Shown in pieces: positions 55,546 to 62,838 of a stretch of 64,000 nt of DNA (within the stretch, counting starts at the first letter, position 1; each line of letters begins with the position of its first letter). The notes under the pieces are model-generated. The model ran no database searches. It was given only the letters and a program-made list of their open reading frames with translations, and had not been told where the DNA came from. Both the position numbers and the translations under genes were made by a program. Origin of the DNA: Polyangiaceae bacterium (GTDB lineage: Bacteria > Myxococcota_A > Polyangia > Polyangiales > Polyangiaceae); assembly GCA_016715885.1 (NCBI GenBank), contig JADJXL010000026.1, forward strand, positions 1 to 64,000. The letters are read 5' to 3'.

Positions 55546-56394
55546 TCAACTGCTGCCGCCGATGTTTACCGAATGGAACACGCGCATCCACCATGTTCCC
55601 TCAGGAAACGCCACGTCGCGGTCTCCCATGCACCACCGCTCGAGCGCTGCGCGATAGGCCGCGCGAAACGCCTTCACCGCGCGCGCTGCGGCAGCCGCAA
55701 TGGCGCCGCAACCTCGACCTGCCGCAAACGTCGGATTCAGCTTGCGCATTGGCTCGGGCGCCTTCGACCGTGTTTCCGTCGAAATCGTTGCCGCTCGTTT
55801 TGGCCCCAGCACGTTTTCAGGCGCAATGGTTTTCCGAGCCTCCTCCACTTCACGCGCCAATGCTTGCGCAACGTCGTCCCGAAATGCTTCCGCATCCGCT
55901 TCTGCAATCATCGGCGGTAGGTCGATGGGCAACTCCACCACCTCCGGCCACTTCGTTGCGTCGAAATATGTTTTCGCCCCTGGCCATTCATCCGGATCGA
56001 GCACCGCCCCCGCTGCGACGGGATTCGCGAGCACGTACGCGATTTTTTCGACAATCGCTTTTCGCGTCAACAATTCCACGACGCTCGGTGCGTCGGAATC
56101 CCAAATCGAGCCTTCCCAGCGGCGGAGCACCTTCGTTCCCATTGCGACGAATCGATGAAAGTAGGCCAGGAAAAACGGGAGCACTCCGTGCGGATCCGTC
56201 ACGACGAGGTGAATGTGCGTCGACATTGCGCAAAATGCATGCACCTTCACGCGGTAATCGCGCGCAGCGAGCGCCAACGAATACTCGACGAGCTCCCTCA
56301 TTTCATCATCGGGACGAAGCAAAAAATATCGACATATGGTGCGTCGCGTCACCATATAAGTCTTGCCGGGAAGAATCTTTCGAGCGTATGACAT
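55546..56394 (-). CDS. REP-associated tyrosine transposase (RAYT, Y1_Tnp/HUH)
   Basis: Single-strand DNA transposase of the IS200/Y1 superfamily. The 282-residue protein has the HUH metal motif in FCAMSTHIHLVVTDPHGVLP and a candidate catalytic tyrosine in PFFLAYFHRFVAMGTKVL, with YARKILPGKTYMVTRRTICR at the start and IVEKIAYVLANPVAAGAVLD after the core, a RAYT-type pattern. The C-terminal third, rich in Ala and Arg, is unlike IS200 transposases and may bind DNA. RAYTs are usually single-copy, domesticated, and act on REP palindromes. Here palindromes lie on both sides (55191-55202 and 56518-56529). Intact. Confidence 0.85.
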   Translation of the reverse strand: MSYARKILPGKTYMVTRRTICRYFLLRPDDEMRELVEYSLALAARDYRVKVHAFCAMSTHIHLVVTDPHGVLPFFLAYFHRFVAMGTKVLRRWEGSIWDSDAPSVVELLTRKAIVEKIAYVLANPVAAGAVLDPDEWPGAKTYFDATKWPEVVELPIDLPPMIAEADAEAFRDDVAQALAREVEEARKTIAPENVLGPKRAATISTETRSKAPEPMRKLNPTFAAGRGCGAIAAAAARAVKAFRAAYRAALERWCMGDRDVAFPEGTWWMRVFHSVNIGGSS

Positions 56395-56517
56395 GTTTCG
56401 CTCCAGCTTGGTCCGGTTTGCACATTGCGAATTCCGTGCCGTGACCGGAACTGAACAATTTCAATATGTTACACACTTCCGGGGTTGGCGGATTCGCCCC
56501 GCCGCCACCCTTCGCCA

Positions 56518-56529
56518 TGGCGGCCGCCA
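56518..56529. repeat. REP-like palindrome B
   Basis: TGGCGGCCGCCA followed by GGC, 124 bases upstream of the RAYT start; same core as copies at 55191 and 61059. Confidence 0.6.
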
Positions 56530-56581
56530 GGCAATGTGGCAAATCTTACCGCAGCCATTGCATGGTCGTAACCGAGGTCTA

Positions 56582-56720
56582 AGATCCGCTCGCAAGCACG
56601 GTCGAGATTGAAAACGATTACTGGGTGCTCGGGCCGGTGCTGGTCACGGATCCGAGTGGCAATCGCAACGCCGTGAAAGTCGACGAATTGAGGATATTCC
56701 TTGCGACCGCGGTGATGTGA
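56582..56720 (+). pseudogene. Coding remnant
   Basis: A plus-strand stretch reading EIENDYWVLGPVLVTDPSG and NAVKVDELRIFLATAVM before a stop, with good coding bias but no start. It looks like the C-terminal scrap of a gene cut by rearrangement. The rest of 56395-57270 has no gene I can support. Confidence 0.25.
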
Positions 56721-56764
56721 AAACTCCCGCGATGTGAAAACTCCCGCGATGTGAAAACTCCCGC
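56714..56764. repeat. 17-base tandem repeat, three copies
   Basis: GATGTGAAAACTCCCGC three times without interruption (56714-56730, 56731-56747, 56748-56764). The first copy overlaps the end of the coding remnant. Slippage-prone; not CRISPR because there are no spacers. Confidence 0.8.
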
Positions 56765-57269
56765 CGACGACCCACGTGACGACATTCAACTTTGCGTCCG
56801 TCGGCAGCGCACAATCTGATGATCGGGCGCAACTGACGACCTCCGCAGGGCCGACGTGCGTCACATCGACTCGCGACCCAACGGTCGGCACCGCGCCGCC
56901 CTCGCGACGAGCCCTCCGGTCCGGCGCACGGAGGCCACCAAGCGTCGAATGAGCCTTGACGCCCAGGCGACGAAGGGCGCGGACTTGGTGAAGGGAGCCA
57001 CCGACCGATCACAGCAAGTGCCCAATCTCGAAGAGAGGCCCCCCCAATCCACCCTCGGAGGCTCATTCCGGACGGCAAGGCCGTCGCCAACCGAGCAGCG
57101 CAAGCCGCCGACCATGAAACGGAGATGATCGACCACGCCGCGGACGCCATCGACCAGTCCCCGGAAGCCATCGACCGGTCCAAGGACCCCGCGCGCACCG
57201 GTTTCCGAAGGTCATCGACCGGTTCCGGAAGCCGTCGACCGGTTCTTCGACCCCCTGCCGGCGCGCTCT

Positions 57270-58095
57270 CCTGGGGTCATCCGACGGTGGAGGAAGTGTA
57301 CGAAGTAGCGGAACGTACAACCAAACGGGTATTGAGGATATTGGAGAAGAGGCTAGCGCTATCGATCCGGCACTTGGGGCGTGTTACGAGGTAGCGGCCA
57401 AAACGCCAAAGACACGTCGCGTAGAAGCACCACCAATGGGCACGGGCGAATGCGCGGTGGTGGTGCAGGGTTTCAACGTGTATGCGGGGGATGCGATCGA
57501 TGGGCGGGATCGCAAGCGAGTGGAGCGGATGTGCCGGTATTTGGCGAGACCTCCGATTGCGACAGTGAGATTGACTGAAGTGGGTACGGACTTGCGTTAC
57601 GAGCTCAAAAAGGCTTGGCGCGACGGAACGAGATTCGTGACGCTGGAGCCGTACGAATTGATTGCTCGGATATGTGCAATGGTGCCGCCTCCGCGCTTGC
57701 ACATGATCCGTTTCCACGGGGTATTGGCACCGAATTCGGCATTGCGCGAGCAAGTCGTGGCGTCAGCGCGGCCGTATGTTCCGCCAAATGTGGACGCTCC
57801 ACCAGATCCGGTCCAGTTGGCGCTATTTGGCGAGCATTTCGAGAAAGACGAAGCAGAACAGACGCACGCACGACGCAAGCCATGGGCGTGGTTGCTCAGA
57901 CATGTATTCGCGGTGGATGTCAATGTTTGCCCCGAGTGTGCAGGGCCAATGAAATGGCGACAGGTTGCGCTGACGCCGCATGCGATACGCGAAGGTTTGG
58001 CGCGTGCGGGGCTATGGGCGCGCGGGCTGCCGAAACGTAAACGAGTGCCCCTTGGGCAACTCGTGCTGCCATTTCCGAAGATGCGTCGGGCGTGA
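57270..58095 (+). pseudogene. Truncated IS91-type transposase
   Basis: The frame opens abruptly after a low-complexity ATCGACCGGT-rich stretch with WGHPTVEEVYEVAERTTKRV, then after a one-base shift near 57350 continues ALGACYEVAAKTPKTRRVEA, VVVQGFNVYAGDAIDGRDRK, CRYLARPPIATVRLTEVGTD, RFVTLEPYELIARICAMVPP, RLHMIRFHGVLAPNSALREQ and a C-terminal CPECAGPMKWRQ zinc-like pair. These are the C-terminal blocks of IS91/Y2-type transposases. The N-terminal catalytic half with its two tyrosines is missing, so the element cannot move itself. A 91-base scrap of the same gene lies at 61110-61200. Insertion ends were not identified. Confidence 0.85.
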
Positions 58096-58694
58096 ACCGA
58101 TGCGTTTTGCGTGATGCTGCGCTCGTATTGGCTGGCGCCGATGCATACGTGTGTCGCAGGCCCGGGAAATTCGACGACGAGCTGCGCGTTCCGTGAACGC
58201 CGAAGACGAGTCGTCTTCACGCTGTGGGAAGGGATACGCAGCGTTGGGGTTGGGGTAAACCAGGGCAGACGATGCAACACCGAATTTGCCGGTTTTTTCG
58301 TCCTAGGTGCTACCATTGCCCAGCAAATCCACCACGCTCACGGTGGACGAGCTGTCATGCGTCGGGAAACTCGTCAGTCGCGCCAGCGCGCTGAATCCGT
58401 TACCGGCCTGGTTGCATCAGCGGCGTTCTAAATCAGATCCACTTTCGAACAAAATTCAGATCGACTCGCAATGCGGTTCGGGTGCCGTTGGCGGCGCGAT
58501 TCGGATCCACTTGCGCCCACGGGATATGGCGATCGTGAGGTGGCACGAGTTTTTCCCGTCAGGCTCCGCCAGTGTTGCGCCATCCAAACCGCCAAGGTGG
58601 TTGGGGATTTTTCCATCCAAACCGCCAAGGTGGTTGGGGATTTTCGCAAACGACACCAACATGCATTGTTCTCTGGCCGCTAACGGCCAGCCGC
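58096..58694. other. Gene-poor stretch after the IS91 remnant
   Basis: About 600 bases. An open plus-strand frame from 58307 contains the 33-base tandem repeat translated twice as PSKPPRWLGIF, which argues against a real protein. No tRNA, promoter or family hit can be supported. It ends at the stop of the hypothetical gene at 58695. Confidence 0.4.
58580..58645. repeat. 33-base tandem repeat, two copies, related to repeat A
   Basis: CCATCCAAACCGCCAAGG... occurs twice head to tail (58580-58612 and 58613-58645). Its core GCCAAGGTGGTTGGGGATTT is the reverse complement of the flank of palindrome A at 55174-55194, so these are inverted members of one dispersed family. Confidence 0.75.
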
Positions 58695-59540
58695 TCACCG
58701 GCGGCGGTCGGGGTCATCGGACGGGTCTGAGGTCTCACTGCACTCGGGGCCGCCGTCGTCAATCGGCGCATGCGACTCCGCGAACGAGTTGGTTGTGGCG
58801 CGCAGCGTGAGCCCGAGAATGAAACTATCGCCGCCTGCGGGAAGCCCTTGAACGTAGGGGCGCAGCATCTCATTGAGCTGACCAGCGAGATCCCTGATAA
58901 TCCTGTGAAGCGCAGAGAGATCGGCACTCGTTTGAAACGCGCTGAGCGTCACGTGGTCGACCTCGGAATGGAAACGACGACCCACGGGATTTATAAGGTC
59001 AAATCTACTCGTGCCAATGCCTGGAACGCTCGGCACGAGGGAGCACGAATGCATACGGTGGTCCAGCGGATAAATCTTGACCCAGTTGACGTATCCCCAT
59101 ACCGGCTGCCTGACTCCGGCAGCTTCAAGAACCTTGTTGTCGAGGTGTTGAAAGCCGTCGCGCAACTGCTTCATGGGTTTGACCGCTTCCGCGAACATGC
59201 GAGCCCGAATAGCTTTGGGTTGCGCACCTTCCTTTGCGGCCGGTGGTCCCGGTGGTCGCGGCATTCGGCTGTCCAGTATGAAGCGCTTGAGCCGCCAAGA
59301 AGCATCTACAACCGTCCAGGCGTCGAGCAGGACCGAAGCATAGATGTATGACTCGACCGGAACTTCGCCAGGACCGCTGATCCGATCACTAAGCTCGCCA
59401 AGCACTGCGGCGAGTCGATGATATGCAAGATCAACTATTTCGACTGAATATCTGATACCCTCAAGCCAGTTTCGCTGAGCCGCATCCAGGCCCCTTGGAA
59501 GGCGAGATAGTGGAGCATCGGGGGTGAGGATAGGTCCCAT
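58695..59540 (-). CDS. Hypothetical protein, downstream gene of a two-gene unit
   Basis: 281 residues from ATG 59540 (MGPILTPDAPLSRLPRG). Blocks that look conserved: GIRYSVEIVDLAYHRLAAVL, YASVLLDAWTVVDASWRLKR, LRDGFQHLDNKVLEAAGVRQ, VWGYVNWVKIYPLDHRMHSC, LINPVGRRFHSEVDHVTLSA. No signal peptide or transmembrane helix. It ends in an acidic tail (DDGGPECSETSDPSDD). Long helices and a central beta part suggest a globular cytoplasmic protein. 59 bases downstream of the 59600-59959 gene and probably co-transcribed. Family not recognised; codon use fits a real gene. Confidence 0.6.
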   Translation of the reverse strand: MGPILTPDAPLSRLPRGLDAAQRNWLEGIRYSVEIVDLAYHRLAAVLGELSDRISGPGEVPVESYIYASVLLDAWTVVDASWRLKRFILDSRMPRPPGPPAAKEGAQPKAIRARMFAEAVKPMKQLRDGFQHLDNKVLEAAGVRQPVWGYVNWVKIYPLDHRMHSCSLVPSVPGIGTSRFDLINPVGRRFHSEVDHVTLSAFQTSADLSALHRIIRDLAGQLNEMLRPYVQGLPAGGDSFILGLTLRATTNSFAESHAPIDDGGPECSETSDPSDDPDRRR

Positions 59541-59599
59541 GATTGTTGTGATCGAGTGTCGGTGTGCAGTTCTGTGCAATTGTGCGTGCGCTTCGATAC

Positions 59600-59959
59600 C
59601 TAGGGTGGGAGCATTGGCGGCCAGCGATGCGTGAGGACATCCCTCAAGATTCGAGACCACTCCGCAATTCGGTCGTCGTATCGTTTGGGCCGCGGCGGAA
59701 CATTTGGCGCGGAGCCCCAAAATCCTCCGCCCGGCTCGTTTTGTCCCTGCAGGATGACGAGTGCCGAAATTGCCGGAGCGCCAATCGAGGCAAGGCGATT
59801 GTTGAGCTCACCAAGTGGTGCGTCCCACCCGCCATAGAACTCTACCCAGTCGCCAGTTCTCGCCTGGTATGCACGCGACAACTGTTTGTAAGTTTGCGGC
59901 TTTCCCGCCGCTGCCCATTGGCTCAACACGATGTAGAGGTCGTCGAGGTTGGGTGTCAC
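59600..59959 (-). CDS. Small conserved-looking protein, upstream gene of a two-gene unit
   Basis: 119 residues: MTPNLDDLYIVLSQWAAAGK, then TYKQLSRAYQARTGDWVEFY, APLGELNNRLASIGAPAISA and LVILQGQNEPGGGFWG. The arrangement 'TYxxLS...PLGELNxxL...GxPAxSALVI...PGGGF' resembles a small winged-helix-like domain that I recall from proteins next to phage-defence and restriction genes; that resemblance is inference from pattern, not from a search. No catalytic motif is visible. First gene of the unit. Confidence 0.55.
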   Translation of the reverse strand: MTPNLDDLYIVLSQWAAAGKPQTYKQLSRAYQARTGDWVEFYGGWDAPLGELNNRLASIGAPAISALVILQGQNEPGGGFWGSAPNVPPRPKRYDDRIAEWSRILRDVLTHRWPPMLPP

Positions 59960-60390
59960 GGTGCTATCCTGCCGGGGCTTAGCTCAGATGAACTATCGCC
60001 TGGCCTCGTCCGCGCGTCAATACCCGACGCGGGAGTAGGGCGAGTGCGTTGGCATGCGAGCGAGAGGGTAGGGATTCCGCGCGTGAGGGAACGAAGACGG
60101 CTCGGGATCCTCCCCGAGTGACGACCACCAATGATCCCAACTTTGACTCTGCCACGATGAGCTCGAGAGTCGCAAGCTCCCCGTCGCGCAACTCCGGACA
60201 TGTCCCGAGGGCTCTGCGACGACCGATGGGAGCTGGATCGTGAACAAGGCTACACTGACCACGAATCACCGACCCCGAACGATCGACGCTCGGTGACGAA
60301 GAACCCGCCCGCCGACGAGTATGCCAAGGACCGCGAAAACCGCGTGAAGCTCGGCCATCCGAACATCCCGCCCGCGCCTCCGAACGCATC

Positions 60391-60594
60391 GCCCGTGGGG
60401 TTCGTCGCGCCCGTCGTGGTGGACGAGTCATCGGAGCAGCCGCTCGACAGTGCAGCGAGCGGACGCTCATGACGAAGGCCATCGTGAGCGGGCGAGACCA
60501 GCGAAAACGTTTCATCGTGTACCTCCTCGTGGGACAGAAGAATGCAAGAAGGGCGAGGATACCGGGATGAGGGGCTCGGCTCAAGGTGGGGAGC
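60391..60594 (-). pseudogene. 5' fragment of the TIG/NHL lipoprotein gene
   Basis: This stretch matches 54973-55173 almost base for base: same start region (MKRFRWSRPLTMAF), same Shine-Dalgarno and upstream sequence, with a few substitutions and indels that break the frame soon after the start. The match begins inside the signal/linker coding region and ends at CTCAAGGTGGG, exactly where repeat A begins in the original. It is a partial duplication without function. The preceding stretch 59960-60390 contains no gene I can support. Confidence 0.85.
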
Positions 60595-60619
60595 GGCCGT
60601 GAAGACGCAGGACGCGCGT

Positions 60620-60643
60620 ATGCGCTGTTGCGGAGTGCGAAGT
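60620..60643 (+). repeat. 24-base scrap of the HEAT-like lipoprotein gene end
   Basis: TGCGCTGTTGCGGAGTGCGA plus AGTA is identical to 47852-47875, the last codons of the HEAT-like gene. A 24-base exact match between two places in 64 kb is not expected by chance. Confidence 0.6.
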
Positions 60644-60696
60644 ACCGAACAGCTTGCCATGGCGCAATGCCGGCGAGCTCGTTCCAGAACGATTGC

Positions 60697-60948
60697 GCGG
60701 CGGCGCAATGCGGGCGAGGACGCGCTCGGCAGGGCTGCGCGGCGGCGCAATGCGGGCGAGGACGCGCTCGGCACGCCTGCGCGGCGGCGCAATGCGGGCG
60801 AGGACGCGCTCGGCAGGGCTGCGCGGCAGTGCAATGTGGGCGAGGACGTTTTCGGCAGGGCTGCGCGGCGGTGCAATGTGGGCGCGGACGCGCTCGGCAG
60901 GGCTGCGCGGCGGTGCAATGCGGGCGAGGGCGTTTTCGGCAGGGCTGC
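60697..60948. repeat. 42-base tandem repeat, six units
   Basis: Six head-to-tail units of 42 bases (60697, 60739, 60781, 60823, 60865, 60907), preceded by a degenerate half unit. Units 1-3 are nearly identical; units 4-6 carry T-rich variants (GTTTTCGGC for GCGCTCGGC). As 42 is divisible by three, all plus frames stay open and would give 14-residue repeats such as RRRNAGEDALGRAA. No start signal or flanking coding domain makes it convincingly coding. Confidence 0.9.
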
Positions 60949-61058
60949 GCCAGCAACACGTCCGAGATTTGCTGTGACGAGATCGTTATTGATGTGGATT
61001 GTGACGGACCGATGGTGAAGCGCGGTTCAATAAGAGGTCGACCTACCTGTCGGAGATC

Positions 61059-61070
61059 TGGCGGCCGCCA
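61059..61070. repeat. REP-like palindrome C
   Basis: TGGCGGCCGCCA followed by GGC; third copy of the core found beside the RAYT gene, here 40 bases before the IS91 scrap. Confidence 0.55.
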
Positions 61071-61109
61071 GGCTTTCGCCGGTAAAACCATCGTTTGCTG
61101 TTCGGATCG

Positions 61110-61200
61110 CAAGTCGTGGCGTCAGCGCGGCCGTATGTTCCGCCAAACGTGGACGCTCCACCAGATCCGGTCCAGTTGGCGCTATTTGGCGGGCATTTCG
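61110..61200 (+). pseudogene. 91-base IS91 transposase scrap
   Basis: Nearly identical to 57751-57841 inside the truncated IS91 transposase (only about two mismatches). It carries the coding segment ASARPYVPPNVDAPPDPVQL. No ends or target duplication visible. Confidence 0.85.
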
Positions 61201-61685
61201 CATCGCTGTTCACACTCGGATTCGCACAGCATCCTTTCGGCCTTCTGCATCGTCGGGTTCGAATCCGGATCGACTCCATATCGGGGCGCACTTTTCTGCG
61301 TTTGCCGCGGCGCGTCCTTGCACGCGTCTTTGCACTCCGCGATGCACTTCTCCCGCGCCACCTGACGCCGATCGAAATCTTCGACGACGTTCGTGGAGCG
61401 CGAATCCTGCCGCCCATCAGCAAAGACGAAAACGCCGAGCACGATGGTGACGCAGCCGATGACGACCACCAGCCCCGTCGTCGACCGGCTCTGCTCATCG
61501 ACCGCTGTCTGCGTCTCTTCGTACGGAACTCGGATCTCGCTCGATTCGCGCTTGCCAATCCTCGGAATATGCAACTCCATACCGCAATACGTGCACGGGA
61601 TTACCTGAGCCGTGCCCGATGGCTTGATTCCTTTCGCTTCACCCCCACATTTGGGGCACGTGACCGTGACGACCGCGGCGTTCAT
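61182..61685 (-). CDS. Zinc-ribbon membrane protein with an altered C-terminus
   Basis: 167 residues. The N-terminal zinc ribbon shows CPKCGG and CTYCGMELHIP (residues about 10-40). A polar stretch leads to one transmembrane helix (GLVVVIGCVTIVLGVFVFA, about 70-88), then a charged, Cys-rich tail (EKCIAECKDACKDAP, LCESECEQRC). The last five residues and stop codon (EMPAK) are read from the antisense of the IS91 scrap, so the original C-terminus was replaced or cut by the rearrangement. The protein is otherwise intact. ATG 61685 begins MNAAVVTVTCPKC. Function unknown; zinc-ribbon/one-helix proteins of this sort are frequent in Polyangiales. Confidence 0.7.
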   Translation of the reverse strand: MNAAVVTVTCPKCGGEAKGIKPSGTAQVIPCTYCGMELHIPRIGKRESSEIRVPYEETQTAVDEQSRSTTGLVVVIGCVTIVLGVFVFADGRQDSRSTNVVEDFDRRQVAREKCIAECKDACKDAPRQTQKSAPRYGVDPDSNPTMQKAERMLCESECEQRCEMPAK

Positions 61686-61848
61686 CCTCGCAGCCTAGCA
61701 AATCGGCGGCTGGCAGGCGCGCAGAAAAGTCGAACGACGACGCAAATGCAAATCGATTCGATCGTCCAAACCAGACGAAATGATCGGCCATGCAATGGCT
61801 GTGCAGATACGCTCTTTCCCTCGTTGCGTTATCGCTCCCTTACGTTTC

Positions 61849-62496
61849 ATGATCGACGTCGATGCCATTTATCACTGGTTGGTCGAAGGTGCTCCGGGTG
61901 CCGATGGCCCAGCGACCGTGGTTGGCCGGATGAACGAAGCGCTCGTTGCGGCAGGCATTCCCATCGAGCTCGGGGGCACTCATTCGCACGCAGGTTATGT
62001 GGGGTACCCTAGAGAAAAGGTGCTTTCGAGGGAAACCACCAGCGCCGCGGTTATTTCACTTGCACCTCCCGAGCAAAAGAATTGGACGGACTTCGTCGGG
62101 TCATTCCACACTTCCGACGGCAAGCTGCATCTATTTCCGCTGGCTGGAGACGTCCAAGACTATCTTTTCGCCGGACCGAGCCTCGAAAATCAGGTTCAAT
62201 CCTCGAATGAAGCAGAATGCGTTCCTTTGGACGAATGGCTCGAAAATAGCTTTCCCAAAGGAGGATTCCATATCGATGCAACAACAAAACAAGTCGACTA
62301 CTGGACTGCAACGGATGTCGCTGGTGTACCTCGACGCATATCCGAGGTTTGGCACGGCTGGAGTGTCATTTGGCATCGGGCGTCTGAGGGCACGCTCGTG
62401 CAGAATCGAGCGTTATCAGGGGGAGAGCGCGGCAACGAAGATATCAGGCGCTGTGACGCTGGGAGCACAGTGTCCTCACCCGCTCGCCATCGATGA
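61849..62496 (+). CDS. Hypothetical protein
   Basis: 215 residues from ATG 61849 (MIDVDAIYHWLVEGAPG); ATG 61780 is also in frame. Conserved-looking pieces are RMNEALVAAGIPIELGG, GFHIDATTKQVDYWTATDVA and RRISEVWHGWSVIWHRASEG. The last 35 residues are Gly/Arg/Ser-rich and the reading frame may slip near 62390, where a second plus frame also looks coding, so the true C-terminus is uncertain. No signal peptide or known domain. It follows the zinc-ribbon gene divergently. Confidence 0.5.
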   Translation: MIDVDAIYHWLVEGAPGADGPATVVGRMNEALVAAGIPIELGGTHSHAGYVGYPREKVLSRETTSAAVISLAPPEQKNWTDFVGSFHTSDGKLHLFPLAGDVQDYLFAGPSLENQVQSSNEAECVPLDEWLENSFPKGGFHIDATTKQVDYWTATDVAGVPRRISEVWHGWSVIWHRASEGTLVQNRALSGGERGNEDIRRCDAGSTVSSPARHR

Positions 62497-62838
62497 CTGC
62501 GCTGTAACTCTCGAATGATTGTATCCACCACGCCAAGCGCAAGGCACGCGAATGCGTTCAACGGAGAGGTCTCGCCGACGCATGCCATGCGGCAATCGCA
62601 ACTGCCTTCGTCGCCAGGCGCCGCCAGGGTCCGCTCCGCAGAGCCCCGAGGCCCCGTCTCGACACCATCGAGATCGTTACTTGATCACCTGATCTGATCA
62701 CCTGATCCATCCATCGATCAATCGCACCGGCTTCCTCTGCGCCCAATGCGCTTTTCTGCGTTTTTCCAGCTCGGCACGCCGATTGCCATGAGCTCCTGCA
62801 CCGCAACTCACTCCGCGGAAAAACCCAGGAGACACACC
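62497..62838. other. Intergenic region before the secreted repeat protein
   Basis: 342 bases with no supportable gene. It contains a 13-base direct repeat TGATCACCTGATC twice (62682-62694 and 62695-62707), itself rich in GATC. This may be a binding site or slippage product. An AGGAG Shine-Dalgarno at the right end belongs to the next gene. Confidence 0.5.

Noticed and set aside
58580..60948. CRISPR array
   Set aside because: The 33-base and 42-base repeats are directly tandem without unique spacers, and no cas gene is present.
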